Positions 1 through 8,019 of a stretch of DNA of 9,063 nucleotides are shown piece after piece. Source of the DNA: JBBUX01 sp037445775 (lineage in GTDB: Bacteria > Actinomycetota > Coriobacteriia > Anaerosomatales > PHET01); assembly GCA_037445775.1 (NCBI GenBank), contig JBBIJX010000063.1, positions 1 through 9,063 of the forward strand. Reading direction: 5' to 3'. Under the pieces are notes generated by a model. It worked only from the letters and a program-made list of their open reading frames with translations. It was not told where the DNA came from and did not search any database. Numbering within the stretch: the stretch's first letter is position 1; each line of letters begins with the position of its first letter. Made by a program: the position numbers and the translations under genes.

Positions 1-73
1 CTGATAGGTGGATACCCCAACCACAATTCAGGAAACACGATGTGCGGGAATCGAGATGCGCGCGTGACGCACC

Positions 74-693
74 TCATACCGTGGGCTTGGCGTCGGTCGC
101 CTTCAGTTCGGCCTCGTAGGGTCCCTCTTCATCCAGGCTGCGCAGCGCGGGCACGAGCACGCCGATCACAGCCACCGCGACCATAGCGATGCCGATAGCG
201 AGGAACACGTCCTCCACACCATGCTCCTTGGCGAGCCAGCCCACGAGCAGGTAGCCGAGCGGTCCCGCCGCGTAGTACGACGCCATCACGACCCCCATCA
301 CGCGTCCGCGCTTGGAGGGTGGCGTGTAGATCTGCATCACGAGGTTCATGAGCGGGCCCATGGGACGAGGTCCACCAAAGGAATCGCGGCCACCGATAGG
401 GCCGAGAGCGCGTCGGCGACGACAGACATGCGGCGCCGGCCAAGCGTGTCGGCCAGCGCCCCGGAGAAGACCGAGCTTGCGAGCAGGGGCAATGCCGTCG
501 CCGCGCCCACGATGCCTGCGGCGGCCGGGTCACCGGTGCGCTCCAGTACGAGCCACGGTATGGCGACCGAAGCCACCCCGTTGCCGGCGCCGGAGAACAC
601 GACGCTCGCCTCGAGGAAGACGAAGGGCGTCCTGGTAACGAACCCGCTCTCCGATGAGACCCGCCGCCGCGGGCTGTAGACAGCTGCACACAT
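74..693 (-). pseudogene. Major facilitator superfamily transporter remnant (middle deleted, frame changed)
   Basis: Two fragments of one membrane transporter lie in different frames. The upstream piece (346–693, 115 residues) has the N-terminal half start: TM1 around VASVAIPWLVL, TM2, the family A-motif loop GALADTLGRRR, and TM3, ending PLVDLVPWARS. The downstream piece (74–361, 95 residues) is a C-terminal end: GPLMNLVMQIYTPPSKRGR (the loop before TM11), two membrane helices, and a charged tail. Together they give about 210 residues, against about 400 for the family, so roughly TM4–TM10 is missing and the join is out of frame. I infer an internal deletion with frame loss; the substrate cannot be told. 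The ATG at 693 lies 8 bases after the uvrC stop, so the gene was probably translated with uvrC. An assembly error at about 345–365 is the main alternative. Confidence 0.8.
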
Positions 694-701
694 CGCACGG
701 C

Positions 702-2561
702 CTACTGGCGCTGCGAGAAGACCGCCGCGATCTCCTCGGCCACCCGAATCGGCACACCCGGCACCTGTGCGATCTGTTCGGCGGTCGCCTCACGCAGGTG
801 CCTGATGCCGCCGAAGTGTCTGAGCAGCGCCTTCTTGCGCTTCGGCCCCACGCCCTCGATATCGTCTAGCACGCTCGCCGTCATCGCCTTGCCGCGCAGG
901 GCGCGGTGGTACTCGACGGCGAATCGATGCGCTTCATCGCGTATCCGCTTGACGAGGAAGAGTGACTCCGACCCGGAAGGCAGCACCACCGGCTCCTCCG
1001 ACCAGGTCACGAAGAGCTCCTCTTCGCGTTTCGCGAGACCGGCGAGCGGGATCCCGGAAAGGCCGAGCTCGCTCAAAGCCGCGGCCGCAGCGTTGAGCTG
1101 GGGACGGCCACCGTCGACGACGACGAGGCCCGGATGAGAACCGAAACGGTCATCGGCCATGCGGTCCGGCGCGAAACGGCGCCTGAGCACCTCGGTCATC
1201 ATCGCAACGTCGTTCGCCTCTCCGGCGTCGAAGCGAACCTTGAAGCGGCGGTAGGAGGCTGTGTCTGGGCGGCCGTTCGTGAACACGACCATGGAGCCAA
1301 CCGAGTGCCTACCGTGCAGCGTCGAGATGTCGTAAGCCTCCACTCGCAACGGAGGTGATGGCAGCGCGAGCGCGCTTTCCAGCTGGATGAGGGCCGAGTT
1401 GAGCCGCTCCTCGTCGTAGCGGGTGCGGACCTTGAAACGCACGAGCGTGTGGTGCGCGTTGCGCTCACCCAGGTCGAGCAGCTCGCGCTTCTCCCCGCGT
1501 TGCGGGACCGTCAGCGTGACCTTGCCGCCGCGCGTCTCACTGAGCCACTCGGCCACGGCGTCCGACGCGTCGGGAAGCTCGGGGAGTATGAGTTCCCTGG
1601 GCAGATCGGTCACGTCTCCGTAGTAGCGGAGAAGGAACCCGCCTACGAGTTCGCACATGGGCACGTCGGCTCCCTTGTCGAGCACGAACTCGTTGCCGTA
1701 CAGAACGCGACCCTCACGCACCGCGAGCACGTGCACGCCGGCGATCGTCTCCTCCCTGAAGAAGCCCACGACGTCCATGTCGAGCGGGCGGGAGCTCACG
1801 ACGGTCTGGCGCTCGCGGATCGCCCGCACGGCCCCCAGCCGGTTGCGGTGGCGGGCGGCGGCCTCGTAATCAAGGTCGTCTGAGGCGCGCCGCATGAGGC
1901 GCTCAAGCTCACCCTCGAGGTCTTCGTGCGTGCCGGTCAGGAAGCGAACCACGCGGGCGACGTTCGCCGAATACTCCTCGCGCGAGATCGCGCCTACGCA
2001 CGGTCCCGGCCCGAGGCCCACGTGGTAGTCGAAACAGGGTCGCGACAGCGGCTCGCCGCCTTTCGCGGTGACGCGCTTCCACTCGGCGCACGTCGCTCTG
2101 CAGATGGGGACGATGCGGCGCAGGGTGTCGATGGTCTCACGTGCGGCGCGGGCATCCGTGTACGGACCGAAGTAGCGCGTGCCCGCTCTGTGTTTCTCGC
2201 GTGTGTACTTGATCGCCGGGAAGGGATCGTCGAGGGTGAGTGCGATGAAGGGATAGCTCTTGTCGTCACGATAGTCGACGTTATAGGGCGGGCTGAACTG
2301 CCGGATGAGGTTCTTCTCGAGGATGAGCGACTCGACCTCGTTGCCGGTCACCACGTAGTCGAACGACGCCACCTGACTCATCATGAGCGGGACCTTGTCG
2401 CGTTCGTCCTGCCCAGTCGTGTACTGGCGCATGCGCTTGCGAAGCGACTTCGCCTTGCCCACGTAGAGCACCTCTCCCGCAGCGTCCTTCCATAGGTAGA
2501 CGCCGGGCGCGTCAGGGGCGCTTGCGACCTGTTCGGCGATGGTGGGGTATGGCGTGGTCAT
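702..2561 (-). CDS. uvrC: Excinuclease ABC subunit C (UvrC)
   Basis: This is the dual-incision nuclease of nucleotide excision repair; it cuts 3' then 5' of a lesion handed over by UvrA/UvrB. At 619 residues it is normal for the family. Visible parts: GIY-YIG nuclease (GVY 20–22, YVGKAK 33–38, Arg41, and Glu82 in LILEKNLI as the likely metal ligand); cysteine segment (Cys154, 158, 176, 188); UVR UvrB-binding motif about 219–248; RNase H-like nuclease with Asp411 (YDIS), Asp483 (VVVDGG) and His545 (RDEAHRF); C-terminal tandem helix-hairpin-helix DNA-binding region from about 565. ATG start at 2561; a TGGAG at 2566–2570 is only 4 bases away, a tight ribosome site. The toxin gene ends 47 bases upstream, so readthrough from uvrA and the toxin–antitoxin pair is likely. 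A TAGGAT at 2593–2598 could be a local -10, but it has no good -35. Confidence 0.97.
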   Translation of the reverse strand: MTTPYPTIAEQVASAPDAPGVYLWKDAAGEVLYVGKAKSLRKRMRQYTTGQDERDKVPLMMSQVASFDYVVTGNEVESLILEKNLIRQFSPPYNVDYRDDKSYPFIALTLDDPFPAIKYTREKHRAGTRYFGPYTDARAARETIDTLRRIVPICRATCAEWKRVTAKGGEPLSRPCFDYHVGLGPGPCVGAISREEYSANVARVVRFLTGTHEDLEGELERLMRRASDDLDYEAAARHRNRLGAVRAIRERQTVVSSRPLDMDVVGFFREETIAGVHVLAVREGRVLYGNEFVLDKGADVPMCELVGGFLLRYYGDVTDLPRELILPELPDASDAVAEWLSETRGGKVTLTVPQRGEKRELLDLGERNAHHTLVRFKVRTRYDEERLNSALIQLESALALPSPPLRVEAYDISTLHGRHSVGSMVVFTNGRPDTASYRRFKVRFDAGEANDVAMMTEVLRRRFAPDRMADDRFGSHPGLVVVDGGRPQLNAAAAALSELGLSGIPLAGLAKREEELFVTWSEEPVVLPSGSESLFLVKRIRDEAHRFAVEYHRALRGKAMTASVLDDIEGVGPKRKKALLRHFGGIRHLREATAEQIAQVPGVPIRVAEEIAAVFSQRQ

Positions 2562-2608
2562 GGGGCTCCAGAGGAGGGCTCAACACGAAACCATCCTAGC
2601 AGGGGCGC

Positions 2609-2872
2609 TCACAGGCCTCGGTAGACGTCCCTACGATTCCCCACTCTCACAACCCACACGACGAGTTGGGCATCGCGCACCTCGTAGACGATGCGACACT
2701 CCCCAACGCGAATCCGGTACCGCTCTTGGGCGCTCAGCTTCTCGCTTCCGCGGGGGCGCGGGTCGACCGCGAGCGAGCGCATCGCGACAAGGCAGCGCTC
2801 GCGTGTCGTCGAGTCAAGGCGTCTGAGATCCTTGAGCACCGACGCCTTGAGCGCGACCTCATAGTTCGCCAT
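2609..2872 (-). CDS. RelE/ParE-superfamily toxin of a type II toxin–antitoxin pair
   Basis: An 87-residue small basic protein. RelE-type members are ribosome-dependent mRNA endonucleases; ParE-type members poison gyrase. The pattern here looks RelE-like: a helical N-terminus (VLKDLRRLD), a DPRPRGSEKL turn (38–46), then the strands YRIRVGECRIVYEV (52–65) and VRVGNRRDVYRGL to the end. Basic and aromatic residues suited to mRNA cleavage are present: Lys45, Arg53, Arg55, Arg60, Arg80, Arg81, Tyr84. It looks intact. I chose the ATG at 2872 because family homology begins there (MANYEV). The frame stays open to 2956, but that stretch lies over the antitoxin and reads as low-complexity Arg/Ser. The start overlaps the antitoxin end by 14 bases, the usual translational coupling. 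Whether it cleaves mRNA cannot be settled from sequence. Confidence 0.9.
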   Translation of the reverse strand: MANYEVALKASVLKDLRRLDSTTRERCLVAMRSLAVDPRPRGSEKLSAQERYRIRVGECRIVYEVRDAQLVVWVVRVGNRRDVYRGL

Positions 2873-3080
2873 GGCGCCTAAGGTAAGCGACCGCATCCTC
2901 CAGCGCGACAAGCGGCTCGTCCGCCCGCTCCTCGAACGCGGCGAGGTCCTCGGCATCCTCGGCGAGCATCGCCCGCACCGCCTCGTTCACGAGGTCCGAC
3001 ACGGACGTGCCGGTCGCAGCCGACTTGAGGCGCAGTGACTGATGGATCTCAGGTTCCAAGTAGATAGTCGATCGGCGCAT
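2859..3080 (-). CDS. Ribbon-helix-helix (CopG-like) antitoxin
   Basis: A 73-residue acidic protein directly upstream of the RelE-like toxin and overlapping it by 14 bases. The N-terminus (RRSTIYLEPEIHQSLRLKSA, residues 2–21) is a DNA-binding ribbon followed by helix A; TGTSVSDLVNEAVRAML supplies the turn and helix B of a dimeric ribbon-helix-helix fold. The rest (AEDAEDLAAFEERADEPLVALEDAV) is acidic and probably wraps the basic toxin. Such antitoxins usually repress their own operon, better when toxin-bound. Start choice is uncertain. The frame is open to a GTG at 3098, but that codon overlaps the only good ribosome site (GGGAGG, 3098–3103). A TTG at 3089 is ideally spaced (8 bases), a GTG at 3083 is possible, and the ATG at 3080 fits the family start best although it is 17 bases from the site. 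Confidence 0.9.
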   Translation of the reverse strand: MRRSTIYLEPEIHQSLRLKSAATGTSVSDLVNEAVRAMLAEDAEDLAAFEERADEPLVALEDAVAYLRRHGEL

Positions 3081-3097
3081 CACGGACAACCGAACCA

Positions 3098-3103
3098 CCT
3101 CCC
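3098..3103 (-). promoter_or_regulatory. Ribosome binding site of the antitoxin gene
   Basis: GGGAGG on the minus strand is the only strong Shine–Dalgarno in this spacer. It overlaps the GTG at 3098, so that codon cannot be the start. It favours TTG 3089, GTG 3083 or ATG 3080. If the promoter predicted here is right, transcription begins around 3102 and this site lies at the very 5' end of the mRNA. Confidence 0.6.
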
Positions 3104-3108
3104 AGAGG

Positions 3109-3138
3109 AGCGTAGACGTCTTAGCGCTTTGACGTCAA
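3109..3138 (-). promoter_or_regulatory. Predicted promoter of the antitoxin–toxin genes
   Basis: On the minus strand TTGACG (3133–3138) matches five of six bases of a sigma-70 -35 box. Eighteen bases later comes TACGCT (3109–3114), which fits the TAnnnT form common in high-GC actinobacterial -10 boxes. The predicted start point is about 3102, giving a leader of about 22 bases. The -35 box sits inside the central palindrome of the operator at 3121–3146, so a bound repressor would block polymerase. The -10 is weak against the strict consensus, so this is a reasoned prediction. Confidence 0.45.
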
Positions 3139-3146
3139 GACGCTAA
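3121..3146. promoter_or_regulatory. 26-bp near-perfect palindrome, probable antitoxin operator
   Basis: The outer arms TTAGCG (3121–3126) and CGCTAA (3141–3146) flank a perfect 10-bp palindrome TTGACGTCAA (3129–3138). Eleven of 13 base pairs across the axis are complementary; only two adjacent pairs fail (3127/3140 and 3128/3139). It lies between the uvrA stop and the antitoxin start and covers the predicted -35 box, where a ribbon-helix-helix autorepressor would bind. An overlapping hairpin GACGCT–AAC–AGCGTC (3139–3153) and a further GACGTC at 3115–3120 add to the symmetry. No T-run follows on either strand, so it does not look like a terminator. Binding by the antitoxin is inferred from position. 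Confidence 0.55.
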
Positions 3147-3184
3147 CAGCGTCACCCAACGCCTGGGTCTTCGTCGCCTTCCGC

Positions 3185-6067
<2,883 letters not shown>

Positions 6068-6088
6068 GAAGCGGCGGTCCTTTCTGCC

Positions 6089-6102
6089 CGAACGCCCGTC
6101 GG
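6089..6102. promoter_or_regulatory. Degenerate LexA-like (SOS) box upstream of uvrA
   Basis: The sequence CGAACGCCCGTCGG fits the Gram-positive/actinobacterial SOS pattern CGAAC-RNNY-GTTCG at 10 of 12 informative positions. The left half is perfect; the right half has CG in place of TC. It sits between the predicted uvrA -10 box and the ribosome site, where LexA would block transcription, and uvrA is a classical SOS gene. The broken right half makes it weak, and in high-GC DNA such a match can be chance. Confidence 0.3.
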
Positions 6103-6123
6103 CGCTCTCGTGCGTGACTCTCC

Positions 6124-6129
6124 AGTATA
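6124..6129 (-). promoter_or_regulatory. Predicted -10 box of uvrA
   Basis: TATACT on the minus strand differs from TATAAT at one base and is the only good -10 match upstream of uvrA. The start point would be near 6117, giving a leader of about 50 bases. No convincing TTGACA-like -35 box lies 16–18 bases upstream. The overlapping GTATAC is self-complementary, so the same spot might also serve amtB in the other direction (TATACG on the plus strand), but that match is poorer. Confidence 0.4.
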
Positions 6130-6167
6130 CGCGCCCCAGCCACAGGCCTCCGAAGTTTCACATCCCC

Positions 6168-6220
6168 GTCGCCGCCCGGAAACGCCGCCGAAACACCCGC
6201 CCACGACACTCACACGAAAC
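6168..6220 (+). promoter_or_regulatory. GAAAC elements upstream of amtB, weak GlnR-like site
   Basis: GAAAC occurs at 6179–6183, 6190–6194 and 6216–6220. The first two are exactly 11 bases apart, and GTCGC at 6168–6172 lies another 11 bases upstream. Actinobacterial GlnR sites are built of alternating GTnAC and GAAAC half-sites at 11-base steps, and in Streptomyces amtB-glnK-glnD is a GlnR target. Here GTCGC misses one base, the 6190 element is GAAAC where GTnAC is expected, and the fourth position (6201) does not match. The region from 6130 to the amtB start has no TA dinucleotide, so no -10 box is visible downstream of these elements; that argues against a simple activator site. Confidence 0.2.
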
Positions 6221-6221
6221 A

Positions 6222-6258
6222 TGGCGGACAGCCGCCAGCGCCCCCGCCCAGGTCGGGG
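6222..6258 (+). other. Two GC-rich hairpins in the amtB leader
   Basis: TGGCGG–ACAG–CCGCCA (6222–6237) is a perfect 6-bp stem with a 4-base loop. CCCCG (6242–6246) and CGGGG (6254–6258) form a 5-bp stem with a 7-base loop, followed by CTTT. They lie 38–74 bases before the amtB start. The second one with its short T stretch could act as a weak attenuator, but GC-rich spacers form such stems by chance. Confidence 0.25.
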
Positions 6259-6295
6259 CTTTCGGATGCAGGACGGGACGCAAGGGAGAACGAAC

Positions 6296-7606
6296 ATGGA
6301 CCAGGCGACAGCGGAGCAGTTGGCACTGCAGGTGGTGAAGGTGGGAGACCAGGTGATCAACTTGGCCGATACGTCCTTCATGATCATCTGCGCCGCCCTC
6401 GTGCTCTTCATGACCCCGGGACTCGCGCTCTTCTACGCAGGTATGGTGCGCAAGAAGAACGTACTGTCCACCACGATGCACTCGTTCTTCTCGATGGGGC
6501 TCACCTCCATCATCTGGGCGGTCATCGGCTACACCATCGCCTTCGGCGGCACCGAAGGACCGCTGGGGCCCTACATCGGCAACTTCACCAAGGTAGGCCT
6601 GAGCGGCGTCATCAACAGCGCGTTCGGCATCGACGGGCACTACATCCCCGAGTCGGTGTTCGCGATGTTCCAAGGCATGTTCGCGATCATCACCGTGGGC
6701 CTCATCACCGGCGCGTTCGCCGAACGCATGAAGTTCAAGGCGTACGTCATCTTCGCGGCCCTCTGGGTCGTCATCGTGTACTCGCCCATGGCGCACTGGG
6801 TCTGGGGCGGCGGTTGGCTGGGCGCCTCAGGCATCGGGGCGCTCGACTTCGCGGGCGGCACGGTCGTCCACATCGCGTCGGCCGCAGCGGCGCTCGCGTG
6901 CGCGATCATGCTCGGCAAGCGGCGTGACTACGGCTCGGCGGCCATCCAGCCGCACAACCTACCCATGACGCTTCTGGGGGCGGGCATCCTGTGGTTCGGC
7001 TGGTTCGGCTTCAACGCGGGTTCCGAGCTGGCCGTTGACGGCGTGACCGGCTCAGCGTTCATGGTGACGCATCTTGCCGCTGCGGCCGGCCTCCTGGGCT
7101 GGATCGTCATCGAGTGGATCCAGCACGGCAAGCCCACGACGCTCGGTGCAGCCTCTGGCGCCGTCGCCGGTCTGGTTGGCATCACACCAGCCGCCGGCTT
7201 CGTGGACGCGGTCCCCGGCATGATCATAGGTTTCGCAGCAGGATTCGCCTGCTACTTCGGCGTCAAGATCAAGAACAAGTTCGGCTTCGACGACGCGCTC
7301 GACGTGGTGGGCATCCACGGCGTGGGCGGCACGCTGGGCGCCATCGCGACCGGCCTGTTCGCCTCCACGGCCGCATCAGGCGCCGTCGAGTTCCTCGGCG
7401 GCACAGACGGCCTGCTTTACGGCGGCGGCTTCACGCAGATGGGCCGTCAGCTCATCGGCGTCGTCGCGGCGTGGGCGTTCTCGTTCGTCGCGTCGCTCGT
7501 GATCCTCAAGGTCACCGACCTCATCGTGGGCCTGCGCGCAGAACCTGAGGCCGAGGAGACCGGACTCGACCTGTCCGACCACGCCGAGACGGGCTACGTC
7601 CTGTAG
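6296..7606 (+). CDS. amtB: Ammonium channel AmtB
   Basis: This is a trimeric inner-membrane channel that takes up ammonium. At 436 residues with about 11 membrane helices it is normal for the family. Key positions, with E. coli equivalents in brackets: Phe125 (F103) and Phe129 (F107) as the phenylalanine gate; Trp170 (W148), Ser243 (S219) and Trp236 (W212) of the outer ammonium site; Asp184 (D160); and the pore histidines His192 (H168) and His341 (H318). The family stretch MTPGLALFYAGMVRKKN covers 39–55. The cytoplasmic tail (GLRAEPEAEETGLDLSDH) is the GlnK-docking type. No clear cleaved signal peptide is visible. I chose ATG 6296 because GGGAG at 6284–6288 is 7 bases upstream and homology begins soon after; the frame is open back to 6026, but that stretch overlaps uvrA and has low-quality composition. 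The PII gene follows 56 bases later. Confidence 0.97.
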   Translation: MDQATAEQLALQVVKVGDQVINLADTSFMIICAALVLFMTPGLALFYAGMVRKKNVLSTTMHSFFSMGLTSIIWAVIGYTIAFGGTEGPLGPYIGNFTKVGLSGVINSAFGIDGHYIPESVFAMFQGMFAIITVGLITGAFAERMKFKAYVIFAALWVVIVYSPMAHWVWGGGWLGASGIGALDFAGGTVVHIASAAAALACAIMLGKRRDYGSAAIQPHNLPMTLLGAGILWFGWFGFNAGSELAVDGVTGSAFMVTHLAAAAGLLGWIVIEWIQHGKPTTLGAASGAVAGLVGITPAAGFVDAVPGMIIGFAAGFACYFGVKIKNKFGFDDALDVVGIHGVGGTLGAIATGLFASTAASGAVEFLGGTDGLLYGGGFTQMGRQLIGVVAAWAFSFVASLVILKVTDLIVGLRAEPEAEETGLDLSDHAETGYVL

Positions 7607-7648
7607 CCCGTGCGGGCACATACGAACCGTCACGGCATCAACCCCTGA

Positions 7649-7652
7649 GGAG
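7649..7652 (+). promoter_or_regulatory. Ribosome binding site that sets the PII start
   Basis: GGAG within TGAGGAGAG lies 1 base from the GTG at 7654 and 10 bases from the GTG at 7663. Only the latter spacing works, and it also gives the family-typical N-terminus MKKLEAIIKP. Confidence 0.75.
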
Positions 7653-7662
7653 AGTGCAGACC

Positions 7663-8001
7663 GTGAAGAAGCTCGAAGCCATCATCAAGCCCCACAAGCT
7701 CGACGACGTGAAGGAGGCGTTGAACGCGCTGGGCGTGGCCGGCATGACCGTCTCGGACGTGCGCGGGTACGGCCGCCAGAAGGGTCACACCGAGGTCTAC
7801 CGCGGCGCCGAGTACACCGTCGACTTCGTGCCGAAGGTCAAGATCGAGATCGTCGTCGACGACCCGCTCGCTGAGGCCGCCGAGAAGGCGATCATCGAGG
7901 CGGCGCGCACCGAAAAGATCGGCGACGGCAAGGTGTTCACGATCGACGTCGACTCCGCGGTGCGCATCCGGACCGGCGAGCGGGGACCGGAGGCGCTCTA
8001 G
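7663..8001 (+). CDS. glnK: Nitrogen regulatory protein PII (GlnB/GlnK family)
   Basis: This is a trimeric signal protein that reads ATP/ADP and 2-oxoglutarate and controls AmtB and nitrogen enzymes. At 112 residues it is the exact family size. The T-loop (about 37–55) carries YRGAEYTVDF with Tyr51, the residue that GlnD modifies: uridylylated in proteobacteria, adenylylated in some actinobacteria. The B-loop is TEKIGDGKVF (83–92), with Thr83, Gly87, Gly89 and Lys90 kept but Glu at 84 where Gly is usual. The C-loop end RIRTGERG (101–108) is intact. I name it glnK because it follows amtB; the sequence alone does not separate GlnK from GlnB. GTG 7663 is preferred over GTG 7654 on ribosome-site spacing and on the family start. 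The glnD-like gene begins 18 bases after the stop, so the three genes probably form one operon. Confidence 0.95.
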   Translation: MKKLEAIIKPHKLDDVKEALNALGVAGMTVSDVRGYGRQKGHTEVYRGAEYTVDFVPKVKIEIVVDDPLAEAAEKAIIEAARTEKIGDGKVFTIDVDSAVRIRTGERGPEAL

Positions 8002-8019
8002 CCGGACGGGACCTCCGAC

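Noticed and set aside
1..73. Terminator or gene after the transporter remnant
   Set aside because: Only a weak GCG…CGC pairing near 60–70 without a T-run; no open frame of note, and too close to the window edge to judge.
129..698. 189-codon minus-strand frame over the transporter remnant
   Set aside because: Arg/Ser/Pro-rich product in another frame; the transporter fragments explain this stretch with real membrane helices and a family motif.
2873..2956. Longer toxin with an upstream start
   Set aside because: The extra residues overlap the antitoxin gene and are low-complexity Arg/Ser; homology starts at MANYEV (2872).
3139..3153. Hairpin as a uvrA terminator
   Set aside because: A 6-bp stem with no T-run after it on either strand; better explained as part of the operator region.
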